Below, piece by piece: positions 1 through 9,600 of a DNA stretch of 22,063 bases. The notes under the pieces are model-generated. The model saw only the letters and a list, made by a program, of their open reading frames with translations, was not told the origin of the DNA and ran no database searches. The translations under genes were made by a program, and so were the position numbers. The DNA comes from a virus. The stretch covers positions 1 to 22,063 of the IMG/VR virus record IMGVR_UViG_3300037584_000573. One strand, 5' to 3'. The first letter of the stretch is position 1. Each line of letters begins with the position of its first letter.

Positions 1-1
1 A

Positions 2-481
2 ATAAAAGGAACAATGAGTGTTCAAGATGCCTTTAGAAATATGTTAGGTCGAATAGCGGATCATTTCTTAGATACTGCTGCGAGATTAGCTGCTGCACAA
101 TTACAAAAAGGATTTTTAGGTTTATTTACCAATCTGTTTAGTTTTGGTGAGATAGGAGATACAGGTTTAACGAGTGGTGATCGGATGTTAGGTTCAAGGA
201 GTATGGGTCGAAGAGCAAATGGAGGAGTAGTAAATGCTGGTAAAAGTTACATTGTAGGAGAACGTGGTGCAGAAATGTTTGTACCAAATGCAGGTGGTCG
301 TATAGTTCCTAATTCTGATTTAGGTGGAATGGGTAGTACAAATATTGTAGTAAACGTAGATGCTTCTGGTTCTAACGTAGAAGGAGATGAAGATGAAGGT
401 AGAGCATTAGGTATTGCATTATCAGCAGCTATAGAGACAGAATTAATTAAACAGAAAAGACCTGGAGGTTTACTTGCATAA
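2..481 (+). CDS. Tail tape-measure protein, C-terminal end (5' partial)
   Basis: This is the C-terminal end of a phage tape-measure protein (the lambda gpH position), which sets tail length and scaffolds tail-tube assembly. The frame is open to the left edge with no stop, so the ATG at 14 is probably internal and the gene continues upstream. Visible features are an amphipathic N-terminal stretch (SVQDAFRNMLGRIADHF), a Gly-rich linker, and the motif YIVGERGAEMFVPN, which matches the 'GE.GPE...P' motif common near tape-measure C-termini. An acidic Ser/Gly-rich end follows. The next gene overlaps by one base (TAATG) and has an upstream GGAGG. The lambda-like M-L-K-I-J order downstream supports the call. 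Confidence 0.8.
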   Translation: MKGTMSVQDAFRNMLGRIADHFLDTAARLAAAQLQKGFLGLFTNLFSFGEIGDTGLTSGDRMLGSRSMGRRANGGVVNAGKSYIVGERGAEMFVPNAGGRIVPNSDLGGMGSTNIVVNVDASGSNVEGDEDEGRALGIALSAAIETELIKQKRPGGLLA

Positions 482-1047
482 TGGCTACTTTTCCATCAAT
501 CACACCAACATACGGACAGCAGAAAAGATCCGCACCAAATACTAGAACAGTTCGTTTTGCTGATGGCTATGAACATAGAATATTATTTGGACTTGCTGCT
601 CATCAAAATCCTAAGATATTTAATCTTACTTTCAACGTATCGGAAACAGATGCAGACACCATAGAAGGCTTTCTTGATAGTCGTGCAAATGATAGTGCCA
701 GTTTTACTTTTACCCCACCAGGAGAAGGTTTTACAAAGACAGGAACTTACTCTCAATCAGGCACTACAGTAACAATTACGATTTCAAGTCATGGTGTAGC
801 TGTAGGAGATGAACTTACTATTGATTACACTTCTGGATCTGCAACCGATGGTACTTTTCTTGTCGCTTCGGTTACTGATTCAAATGTTTTTACTGTCACT
901 GCTGCTGCCAGTGCTACAAATAGTGGCAATGTCTCGATTACTTTATCTGGTGCTGGTCAATATGTTTGCGAGGCTTGGAATAAATCTATACCATATAACA
1001 ATAGAGCAACAATTCAAGCAACATTTAGAGAGGTGTTTGAACCATGA
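481..1047 (+). CDS. Minor tail protein, lambda gpM-like, with inserted beta domain
   Basis: Minor tail protein of the lambda gpM type, acting in the tail-tip complex beneath the tape measure. The fold-specific parts are the start (FPSITPTYGQQKRSAPNTRTV, first 20 residues FPSITPTYGQQKRSAPNTRT, then a strand with FADGYEHR) and the end (AWNKSIPYNNRATIQATF), which resemble the start and end of that family. At residues 87-152 an extra beta-rich segment (QSGTTVTIT, SSHG, ATDGTF, FTVTA) is inserted. It makes the protein, at 188 residues, clearly longer than lambda gpM (about 109), and it recurs in the J-like protein. A GGAGG lies about 11 bases before the ATG; the stop overlaps the next start as ATGA. 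Confidence 0.75.
   Translation: MATFPSITPTYGQQKRSAPNTRTVRFADGYEHRILFGLAAHQNPKIFNLTFNVSETDADTIEGFLDSRANDSASFTFTPPGEGFTKTGTYSQSGTTVTITISSHGVAVGDELTIDYTSGSATDGTFLVASVTDSNVFTVTAAASATNSGNVSITLSGAGQYVCEAWNKSIPYNNRATIQATFREVFEP
739..942 (+). repeat. Shared beta domain, copy A (inside gpM-like gene)
   Basis: This encodes a segment of about 66 residues with the pattern TYSQSGTTVTIT, SSHG, ID.TSG.ATDG.F, FTVTA..SAT. It aligns almost without gaps to copy B in the J-like gene. By eye about 38 of 66 positions are identical. The pattern resembles the small beta domain that profile searches often label 'ubiquitin-activating enzyme E1 FCCH' in phage tail proteins. That name is recalled, not tested here. Confidence 0.75.
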
Positions 1048-1622
1048 GCAGTTCTGCTATTGTTAGCAATCTTCAGAATACAAACCCATCAGCAATAATT
1101 GAACTTTTTACCTTACAACTTGATAGTAGTTTGCATGGTGCTACTACTATTTACAGGTTTCATGCAGGTAGTAGTCTTAAAGACAATGGAGAGATAGTTT
1201 GGGCTGGTAATAGTTATCAAAGATTTCCGATAAAAGCTGAAGGTTTTGCTTTTAGACAAGGACAGCTACCTAGACCTACATTAACTGTCAGTAATGCACT
1301 AGGAACTATCACAGCTATTTTGCTTAGTGTAAATACAACAACTGCTGGTAATGATCTTACAGGTGCAACTGTTACTCGTATAAGAACCTTGGCAAGATTT
1401 TTAGATGCTGTTAATTTTCCTGGAGACATAAATCCTTATGGAACACCAGATAGCACAGCAGAATTTCCGCAGGAGATATATAAGATAGATAGAAAATCAG
1501 CAGAAAATAGAGAGGTAGTTCAGTTTGAATTGGCTTCTGTTTTTGATCTTGCTGGTATTCGTGCTCCTAATAGACAATGTACTAGAGCCGAGTTTCCTTC
1601 TATTGGTACGATTGCTTCATGA
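1044..1622 (+). CDS. Minor tail protein, lambda gpL-like, lacking the Cys-rich end
   Basis: Tail-tip protein at the lambda gpL position (Phage_tail_L family). Supporting segments are the start (NPSAIIELFTLQLD), the middle (GNSYQRFPIKAEGFAFRQGQ, PRPTLTVSN) and 'FELASVFDLAGIRAPNRQC', which matches the family pattern where the C-terminal metal-binding part normally begins. Lambda gpL is about 232 residues and binds an iron-sulfur cluster through C-terminal cysteines. This protein is 192 residues, has one cysteine and ends at once in EFPSIGTIAS. The cluster-binding part therefore seems absent, probably through an internal deletion. Its ATG overlaps the previous stop (ATGA), and its own stop overlaps the next ATG. 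Confidence 0.75.
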   Translation: MSSSAIVSNLQNTNPSAIIELFTLQLDSSLHGATTIYRFHAGSSLKDNGEIVWAGNSYQRFPIKAEGFAFRQGQLPRPTLTVSNALGTITAILLSVNTTTAGNDLTGATVTRIRTLARFLDAVNFPGDINPYGTPDSTAEFPQEIYKIDRKSAENREVVQFELASVFDLAGIRAPNRQCTRAEFPSIGTIAS

Positions 1623-2320
1623 ATTGGAAAGATGCTGCACTTAATCATGCTGAAACAGAAGATCCAAAAGAATCTGTTGGTCTTTTGTTAAATATTCGAG
1701 GAAAAGAAAGGTATTATCCTTGTCGTAATCTTTCAATGACAGCACATCAATGTTTTATTCTCGATCCAGAAGATTATGTAAAGGCTACTAATGTAGGAGA
1801 AGTCACTGCTGTTGTTCATAGTCATCCGACAACACCTCCAGAAGCTAGTCAGGCAGATAAGGTTGCCTGTGAACAAAGTGGACTTCCTTGGCATATTGTT
1901 AATCCTAAGACAAAAAAGTGGGGATATTATGAGCCACAGGGATATGAAGCACCTTTGCTTGGTAGGCAATGGGTATGGGGTATTACAGATTGTTGGAGTT
2001 TGGTAAGAGACTATTACAAACAAGAAAAGGGTATAGAATTGAAAGATTATGAAAGAACCATTACTCCAGAAGAGTTTATGAAAGATCCTTTATTTGAAAG
2101 TTATGCTTGGCGAACAGGATTCAGAGAACTTAGACCAGATGAAAAATTACAAACTGGAGATGTTTTATTGATGAGTATTTTAGATTCAACTTTAAATCAT
2201 GTAGCTATTTTTCTTGGAGATGAGGTATTACATCATTTAACCGATAGACTATCTTGTAGAGAACCATATTCTCCGTGGTTGTTAAAATGTACAGGAAAGA
2301 GGTATCGTTATGCTTCGTAA
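1619..2320 (+). CDS. Tail assembly protein, lambda gpK-like (JAMM + NlpC/P60)
   Basis: Two-domain tail-tip protein of the lambda gpK type. The N-terminal half carries a JAMM/MPN metalloprotease motif, HSHPTTPPEASQAD, which fits H-x-H-x7-S-x2-D exactly (His67, His69, Ser77, Asp80), with Glu18 in ESVGLLL as the likely catalytic acid. The C-terminal half is an NlpC/P60 cysteine-peptidase fold with Cys125 (GITDCWSLVRDYY) and His194 (LNHVAIFLGD); His205 or His206 may be the third residue. Such proteins are thought to cut peptidoglycan cross-links or trim tail proteins during assembly or DNA entry. Both active sites look intact. It overlaps the gpL-like gene by 4 bases and the gpI-like gene by 11. 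Confidence 0.88.
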   Translation: MNWKDAALNHAETEDPKESVGLLLNIRGKERYYPCRNLSMTAHQCFILDPEDYVKATNVGEVTAVVHSHPTTPPEASQADKVACEQSGLPWHIVNPKTKKWGYYEPQGYEAPLLGRQWVWGITDCWSLVRDYYKQEKGIELKDYERTITPEEFMKDPLFESYAWRTGFRELRPDEKLQTGDVLLMSILDSTLNHVAIFLGDEVLHHLTDRLSCREPYSPWLLKCTGKRYRYAS

Positions 2321-2933
2321 AATAAAATTATATGGAGAACTTGCAAAGTTTGTAGGACATAAAGAATTTGAGGTAAAGGCAGATACTTTAGCTCATGCTG
2401 TTAGTTTTCTGATAAATAATTTTGAAGGTGTAGAAAAATATATGAGTCCAAAACATTATCAAGTAAAAGTTGGTAATTATGCAGTAGATGAATCAGAGTT
2501 ATCTCATCCTATTGGACAGGAAGATATACATTTTATTCCTGTTATAGCTGGTGCTGGTAGAGGTTTTGGAAAGGTATTATTAGGGGCAGCACTAATAGGT
2601 CTAGTATTTTTAGGTGGTGGTATAGGATTTAGTAACGGAGCATTTACGTTTGGTGGAGAAGCTGCAAAAGGTATTTTTAAATCGGCTTTTTTATCAAAGT
2701 CACTTAGTTATGTAGGGGCATATTTAGTTTTAACAGGTGTTAGTGAAATGTTATTTCCAATGCCTAAACCTCCTAAATTTGAATCAGAAGAAGATCCTAG
2801 ATTGTCATTTAGTTTTGGTGGAACGCAGCAGACAGGAAGAGCAGGAACTCCTGTTCCTCTAGTTTACGGAGAAATATTTACTGGTAGTGTTGTAATAAGT
2901 GGTGGTATTGATACTGAACAGGTACAAGCATGA
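2310..2933 (+). CDS. Tail assembly protein, lambda gpI-like
   Basis: Lambda gpI-family tail assembly protein. Residues 1-78 look like a beta-grasp (ubiquitin-like) domain (IKLYGELAKFVGHKEFEVKA, ending IHFIPVIAGA). A Gly-rich hydrophobic stretch follows (residues 81-106, including VLLGAALIGLVFLGGG), then a second hydrophobic segment at 133-148. The C-terminal part (SFSFGGTQQTGRAGTPVPL, VYGEIFTGSVVISGGID) is the strongly conserved end of this family. Together with the JAMM-containing K protein next door, it recalls a ubiquitin-like/JAMM pairing already discussed for phage tails. A GAGG lies about 9 bases before the ATG, inside the previous gene; the stop overlaps the next ATG (ATGA). Confidence 0.82.
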   Translation: MLRKIKLYGELAKFVGHKEFEVKADTLAHAVSFLINNFEGVEKYMSPKHYQVKVGNYAVDESELSHPIGQEDIHFIPVIAGAGRGFGKVLLGAALIGLVFLGGGIGFSNGAFTFGGEAAKGIFKSAFLSKSLSYVGAYLVLTGVSEMLFPMPKPPKFESEEDPRLSFSFGGTQQTGRAGTPVPLVYGEIFTGSVVISGGIDTEQVQA

Positions 2934-5900
2934 TTGAAAAGAAACATCTTATTAGGGGTGCAAAAGGTAATGATCCACCTCCATCTCCTCCGCAACCTAC
3001 AAGAGAACCTGATACTTTACATAGTAGACAGTTTGCAACTTTTCTTGATCTTGTTTCAGAAGGAGAGATAGAAGGTTTTGCAACAGCATCAAAAGAAGGT
3101 AGAACAAAAGGTACAACTGCATATAATAATGCTGCATTAAAAGATGTTTTTCTTAATGACACTCCAGTATTAAGAGCATCGGCAGATTCTACTAATCCAG
3201 ATACAACTGATTTTAATTTTCAAGATGTAAAGTTTACTCCTCGATTTGGTACTGGAGATCAGACAAAAATATCTGGAATTGAAAGTAGTGTATCGACAAC
3301 AGGTGTAGGAACAACTGTAACTGCAAGTACTCCTGTTACTCGTCAGATAACAAATACAAATGTTGATGCTGTAAAAGTATCTATTACATTTCCTCAGTTG
3401 CAGAAAGCTACTGATGCTGGAGACTTATTAGGCTCTTCTGTTCAATTAAAAATTGCTGTTCAATATAATTCTGGTGGTTTTACTGATGTTATTACTGACA
3501 CCATCAGAGGTAGAAGTGGAGATGCGTACCAAAAAGATTATCGTGTAAATATCACTGGTGCGTTTCCTGTTGATATAAGAGTTAGCAGAGTTACAGCAGA
3601 TAGCACAGATACTAATTTAAGAGATAGTTTTCAATGGACAAGTTTTGGAGAGATTATTGATGATGCTTCTACTTATTTGAATAGTGCATATAGTTCGATA
3701 AGACTAGATTCGATGCAGTTTAGTTCTATTCCTGCTCGTAAATTTAGAATTAGAGGAATAAAAGTAAGGATTCCAGGTGCAGGTGCATCTAGCTCTGGTT
3801 CTCCTACTGTTGACACTACAACTGGTCGTATTGTTTATCCTGATGGATACATATTTAACGGAGTAATGGGTGCTGCTGTATGGACTTCGTGCCCTGCAAT
3901 GGTGTTACTGGACTTGCTCACGACTTCAAGGTACGGATTTGGAGATCACATAACAGATAGTTCTCTTGATCTTTTCAGCTTTGTAAATGCCAGTAAGTTT
4001 GCTAATACTCTTGTTGATGATGGTGCTGGAGGACAAGAAGCTAGATTCAGTTGCAATGTAAATATTCAAAGTCCTAAAGAAGCATTTGAACTGATAAATG
4101 ATTTGTCAGGTGTTATGAGATGTATGCCGATATGGTCTGCTGGAACAATAACAATTACTCAAGATAAGCCTACAGATCCCAGCTATTTATTTAATCTTTC
4201 AAACGTAACAGAAGATGGATTTTCATATTCTGGAAGTAGCTTGAAAACAAGACATAGTGTTATATCTGTTTCATATTTCAACATGGATAGTCAGGAGGTT
4301 GACTTTGAAGTAGTAGAAGATGCGACTGCAATATCTAAAATTGGTACTGTTGTAAAGCAGGTAAAAGCATTTGCCTGTACTTCAAGAGGTCAAGCTAGAA
4401 GATTAGGTAAGGCAATATTATTTGGGGAACAAAATGAGTCAGAGGTTGTTGCTTTCAATACTTCTGTTGATTCGGGTGTAGTAGTTAGACCTGGTGCGAT
4501 TATTGAAATTCAAGATCCAGTAAGAGCAGGAGTAAGAAGAGGTGGAAGATTATCTGCTGTTACTTCTACAACTGTTGTTACTGTTGATGATACCTCTGCA
4601 ACTGATTTAGCTGTAGATGCCAGTGGTAATCCTGTCGGTGATGCGACATTAGCTGTAATTTTACCTGATGGTACTTTTGAAAGTAAGGCAATCTCATCTG
4701 TATCAGGCGGGACTATTACTGTAAGTTCTGCTTTCTCTCAGACTCCTAATGTAAATGCAAACTTTCTCATATCTAATGTCACTACTCAATCTCAATTATT
4801 CAGAGTAATTACAGTAGAAGAACAAGATGGAATAAATTATGCGATTACAGCTTTATCTTATGTTGAAGGTAAATATGCGTTTATTGAAGATGGCGAAGCG
4901 TTAACAGCAAGAACTGTATCTAAATTAAACTCTCTTACTGAACCTCCTTCTGCTCTAAATGCTGTAGAAAGAATATTTCCTATTAACAATCAGGCTGTAT
5001 CAAAGATTGTTATTAGTTGGCAACCCATTGTCGGTGTTGTGCAGTATCAGGTTAACTACAGATTTGAAGATGAAAACTTTATAAGTGAAAAGGTATCAAG
5101 ACCTGATTTTGAAATAATGAACAGTAGAAAGGGAACTTATACGATTCAAGTATTTTCATACAATGTTTTAGATCAATTATCAGCAACTTCTACTAATTTA
5201 ACCTTTGAAGCTGTTGGTAAGACAGCAGTTCCACAGGATGTTACGGGATTACTTGTCGAACCAGTATCAGATCAGTTTGTGAGACTACGTTTTGATAAGG
5301 CTACAGATATTGATGTTACCCATGGTGGAAACGTAGTTGTCAGACACAGTAACCTTACAGATGGAACGGGTACATTTACTAATTCTGTTGATATTATTCC
5401 TGCTCTACCAGGAAACGTATCTGAGACATTAGTGCCAGCAGTAGATGGAGAATATATTCTTAAATTTAGAGATGATGGTGGCAGATTAAGTTCTGGAGAG
5501 ACTTCTGTTGTTGTAACAACTCCTGATCCTGTACCCAAGTTACTTGTATTAGCAGATAGAGAAGATACAGATGCGACACCTTTTGCTGGAGATAAAGTCG
5601 ATTGTTTCTTTAGTGATGATGTAAATGGTCTTGTTCTTGGATCGTTAGAAACATTAGATGATGTAACTGACTTTGATGCTATTGCTGATTTTGATTTTAT
5701 CGGTGCTGTTGATATTACTGGTGGTCATTATGACTTTGCTTCCAAGCTGGATCTTGGTGGTAAGCAACCACTTAGATTGAAACGTCATTTTGTTACACAA
5801 GGTTTTTATCCTAATGATCTGATTGATAAGAGAACAGCAAATATAGATACTTGGACAGACTTTGATGGTGCTACTGCATTTGATGTCAACGCAAAACTAT

Positions 5901-6577
5901 TAGTAGCAACAACTGACAGCGATCCAGCTACATCTGATTCTGCAACTTATACACAATCTGGAACGACAATAACAGTAACAAAATCTAGTCATGGATTTAG
6001 TATTGGTACTTTTGTCGATATTGATTTTACAAGTGGTGGTGCAACTGATGGATATTTTGAAGTTCAATCCGTGCCAAGTAGCAGTACTTTCACTGTTACC
6101 GCATCATCCAGTGCAACAATATCAAGTAGCAACTGTAATATCGGAGCAGGATTCACTAAATTTAACACACTTGCTAATGGAACATTTATTGGTCGAGGAT
6201 TTAGGTTTAGATGTGAAATGGATTCAAACGACCCTGCACAATCTATTGAGATAGATCAGTTGGGTTACACAGCAGAACTTGATAGCAGAACTGAAACTGT
6301 AAATACTGCGATTGCATCTGGTACGTCAAGTAAGGCGGTTACGTTCCAGCATCCTTTCTTTACAGGAACCTCTGAACTTGGAGGATCTACTTCTGCCTTC
6401 TTGCCTAATATTGGAATTACGATAGAAAATGCCCAGGCTGGAGACTTTTTTACTTTGTCTAGTATTTCTGGTACAGGATTTACAATTAATGTAAAAAATA
6501 GAGATACTTCAAATAATGAGACTTTTGTTAATAGAAATTTCAAATATGCTGCAACGGGATTTGGGCGTGGTAGTTAG
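2930..6577 (+). CDS. Tip attachment / host-specificity protein, lambda gpJ-like
   Basis: Large central tail-tip protein of the lambda gpJ type (1215 residues; lambda J is about 1132), forming the tip that contacts the host receptor. The start has the family hallmarks: a Pro-rich lead (PPPSPPQPTREPDTLHS) followed by FLDLVSEGEIEGF. Residues 250-340 include the conserved IRLDSMQFSSIPARKFRIRG and GAAVWTSCPAMVLLDLLT. A fibronectin-III-like segment lies at about 665-770 (PPSALNAVERI, VVQYQVNYRFED, YTIQVFSYN). Residues about 1004-1072 carry the beta domain shared with the gpM-like protein. The extreme C-terminus is variable and likely surface-exposed. It starts at an ATGA overlap. A 42-base gap separates it from the fibre gene. 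Confidence 0.88.
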   Translation: MIEKKHLIRGAKGNDPPPSPPQPTREPDTLHSRQFATFLDLVSEGEIEGFATASKEGRTKGTTAYNNAALKDVFLNDTPVLRASADSTNPDTTDFNFQDVKFTPRFGTGDQTKISGIESSVSTTGVGTTVTASTPVTRQITNTNVDAVKVSITFPQLQKATDAGDLLGSSVQLKIAVQYNSGGFTDVITDTIRGRSGDAYQKDYRVNITGAFPVDIRVSRVTADSTDTNLRDSFQWTSFGEIIDDASTYLNSAYSSIRLDSMQFSSIPARKFRIRGIKVRIPGAGASSSGSPTVDTTTGRIVYPDGYIFNGVMGAAVWTSCPAMVLLDLLTTSRYGFGDHITDSSLDLFSFVNASKFANTLVDDGAGGQEARFSCNVNIQSPKEAFELINDLSGVMRCMPIWSAGTITITQDKPTDPSYLFNLSNVTEDGFSYSGSSLKTRHSVISVSYFNMDSQEVDFEVVEDATAISKIGTVVKQVKAFACTSRGQARRLGKAILFGEQNESEVVAFNTSVDSGVVVRPGAIIEIQDPVRAGVRRGGRLSAVTSTTVVTVDDTSATDLAVDASGNPVGDATLAVILPDGTFESKAISSVSGGTITVSSAFSQTPNVNANFLISNVTTQSQLFRVITVEEQDGINYAITALSYVEGKYAFIEDGEALTARTVSKLNSLTEPPSALNAVERIFPINNQAVSKIVISWQPIVGVVQYQVNYRFEDENFISEKVSRPDFEIMNSRKGTYTIQVFSYNVLDQLSATSTNLTFEAVGKTAVPQDVTGLLVEPVSDQFVRLRFDKATDIDVTHGGNVVVRHSNLTDGTGTFTNSVDIIPALPGNVSETLVPAVDGEYILKFRDDGGRLSSGETSVVVTTPDPVPKLLVLADREDTDATPFAGDKVDCFFSDDVNGLVLGSLETLDDVTDFDAIADFDFIGAVDITGGHYDFASKLDLGGKQPLRLKRHFVTQGFYPNDLIDKRTANIDTWTDFDGATAFDVNAKLLVATTDSDPATSDSATYTQSGTTITVTKSSHGFSIGTFVDIDFTSGGATDGYFEVQSVPSSSTFTVTASSSATISSSNCNIGAGFTKFNTLANGTFIGRGFRFRCEMDSNDPAQSIEIDQLGYTAELDSRTETVNTAIASGTSSKAVTFQHPFFTGTSELGGSTSAFLPNIGITIENAQAGDFFTLSSISGTGFTINVKNRDTSNNETFVNRNFKYAATGFGRGS
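5939..6148 (+). repeat. Shared beta domain, copy B (inside gpJ-like gene)
   Basis: Second copy of the beta domain found in the gpM-like protein: SATYTQSGTTITVT, SSHG, IDFTSGGATDGYF, STFTVTASSSAT. It lies at residues about 1004-1072 of the J-like protein, after the fibronectin-like part. The protein copies are well over half identical, but the DNA has drifted, so the duplication is not recent, or the domain was acquired twice from related sources. Confidence 0.75.
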
Positions 6578-6619
6578 TATTGAATTAAGATATACTTAGT
6601 TAAAAAATTGGATTAGGTA

Positions 6620-9600
6620 ATGGCTACTCACGATTATGTTATAGATAACTCCACTGGAGCTAATGTCCGAACTGATTTAAATAATGTACTGCAAGCGATA
6701 TTAACAAATAACAGTTCTGGTTCTGCTCCCAGTACCACTGCAAGTTATATGCTTTGGGCTGATACAAGTAATAATATATTGAAGATGAGAAATACAGCTA
6801 ATGATGGCTGGATTGATTTAAGAACACTTACTGGTGGTATAACTTCTAGTGCTGATGCAACAATAAATTCTGTAGCTATTGGTAAAGGAGCAAACTCTGT
6901 TGCTGGTAACACAGTTCTTGGAGAAAGTGCTTTAGATGCTTCTGTTACAGGGGATCAAAATACTGCTATTGGAAAACAAACTTTATCAGCTAATACTTCT
7001 GGTGCAAAAAATAACGCATTAGGATTTCAAGCATTAAGAGCAAATACAACTGGTTCTAAAAATAATGGTATAGGATATTTAGCACTTACCACAAATACTA
7101 GCGGTGCTAATAATGTTGCTATTGGTGATGAAGCAATGCAAAACAACACCACAGCAAATGATAATACAGCAGTTGGAAGGCGATCGTTAAAAGCGAACAC
7201 AACTGGAACGCAGAACGTTGCATTGGGATCTGATGCTTTACTAGTAAACACAACCGCAAGTAGCAATACAGCCGTTGGCTATAATTCACTAGGAGCAAAC
7301 ACAACTGGGGCATTAAACACTGCTTTTGGAGCCGAATCATTAAAGACAAATACAACTGGACAAATAAATACTGCTTTGGGTTATCAAGCATTATATAGCA
7401 ATACAACTGGCGAACAAAATGTTGCAGTAGGACATCAAGCTTTATACAGCAATACAACAGCAGATCATAATACAGCCGTTGGTAAAGATGCGTTGGAAGC
7501 AAACACTACTGGAGCCGATAACACAGGAATTGGTTATCATGCTTTAGATGTAAACACAACTGGAGGATTTAATACTGCTGTTGGATCTGGTGCTTTAGAC
7601 GCTGCCACTACTGCTAATAACAACACAGCTATTGGCTATGAGTCTTTAGGAGCTAATACAACTGGAGCTACTAACACAGCCGTAGGAGCTAATGCCTTAG
7701 ATGCAAATACAACTGCTAATGCAAATACTGCTATTGGTTTTGGTTCTTTAGGAGCTAATACAACTGGTGCTGCAAACTCTGCTTTAGGGTCAAACGCACT
7801 AGAAAATAATACTACAGGTGGTAGTAACGTAGCAGTAGGTCAACAGGCACTTACGAACAATACAACAGCATCTAACAATACTGCTGTTGGTAAAGACGCT
7901 TTAGCAGCAAACACAACTGGAGCAGCCAGCACTGCGGTTGGATTTAGTGCTTTAGATGCTAACACCACTGGCGATCAAAATACTGCCTGTGGAAATAATG
8001 CTTTAGGAGCTAATACAACTGGACAATACAACACTGCATTAGGTACCCAAGCTTTAATAAACAACTCAACCGCTTCAAATAACACTGGTCTAGGAGCATT
8101 TACTTTATTAACAAACACAACTGGAACAAATAACGGAGCAGCTGGATACAGTGCATTATATAATAACACCACAGGAAGTGCTAATAATGCGTTTGGATAT
8201 TTTTCTTTGTACTCTAATACAACTGCTGGTAACAACAGTGCTTTTGGACACGCTTCACTAAGATTAACTACGACTGGTGCAAATAATAGTGCTTTTGGTA
8301 TGGAAGCACTTAGAAATAATACAACTGGAACAAAAAATACTGCTGTAGGCTCTAATTCAGCAGATGCAAACACAACTGGTGACTTTAATGTTGCTCTTGG
8401 ATCAGATTCATTAACTGCAAATACAACTGGTAGCTCAAATACAGCATTAGGTGTTGAAGCATTAAAAGCAAATACTACTGCAAGTAATAATGTTGCCATC
8501 GGAAAAGATGCAATGATAGCAAACACAACTGGAGAAGAAAACACCGCCGTAGGTGCTAGTACAATGGATGCTAATACAACTGGAAGTTTCAACGATGCTT
8601 TTGGAAGAGATGCTTTAGGTAGTGGATCTGGATTCACTAAATGTTGTGCTTTTGGTAATAGTTCTTTAAAATTCAATACAGCAGATTTTAATAGTGCTTT
8701 TGGTTTTTCTGTATTAGCAGGAAACACAAGTGGGACTTCTTTAACTGGTTTAGGTGCTCTTGCTCTTCTTAGTAACACAACGGGTTCAAATAATACAGCA
8801 GTTGGAAGGAGTGCTTTAGAAGCAAACACAACTGGACATTCCAATACAGGAATTGGTAAAGATGCTTTATTTTCCAACACAACTGGAACTTCAAACACCG
8901 CTATAGGCAGATTAGCTTTAGAAGCAAACACAACTGGAATACAGAACTCAGCGTTAGGATTTGAAGCTTTAGATGCCAACACAACTGGTGAAAATAATGT
9001 CGCAATAGGTGATAGTTGTTTAAGTTCTAATACTACAGCTAGTAATAATACTGCGGTGGGTAGAGCTTCTTTAAATGTATGCTCAACTGGAGCAAAGAAT
9101 ACTGCTTGTGGAAAAGACTCTTTACAAAATCTTACAACAGGAAGTGATAATACTGCTGTTGGTATTTTTTCTGGTTACGAAGTTACAACAGGAGATAATA
9201 ATTTGCTGTTAGGTAATGATGCTGGAAGGCCAGGTAGTCCACTTCATGTAACAACAGGAAGTAATAGAATTGTTTTAGGAAATAATAGTATTACTGACTG
9301 TCATATTAAAGTTGATTGGACTGTAAGTTCAGATCAAAGAGATAAGACAGATATACAAGATATTACAACTGGATTAGATTTTGTTAATCAACTAAAACCT
9401 AAATCATTCTGGTTTAGAAAAAATCGTAGTTCAGATTTAAAACATGGCAATAAAAAGTATGGATTTTTAGCACAGGACATTCTTACATTAGAAGGATCAG
9501 ATCCTGTAATTATTGATAATCAAGAGGAAGATTATTTAAAATATCAAGGATCACATTTAATACCAATACTTGTTAACGCAATAAAAGAGTTATCCGCAAA

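Noticed and set aside
1733-2023. Minus-strand and alternative plus-strand frames inside the gpK-like gene
   Set aside because: They overlap a gene with two intact enzyme motifs and show no family pattern.
7119-7502. Minus-strand frames in the first fibre repeats (79 and 127 codons)
   Set aside because: They are shadows of the same repeat, with Leu/Tyr/Cys-rich translations and no start signals.
7975-8982. A 335-codon open frame on the minus strand inside the fibre gene
   Set aside because: It is the antisense shadow of the 51-bp repeats: a repetitive Pro/Val/Ala-rich translation with the same period, caused by regular codons in the real gene.
6908-9199. Regular 51-bp repeats as a CRISPR array
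   Set aside because: The repeats are contiguous, imperfect, in one coding frame and have no distinct spacers.
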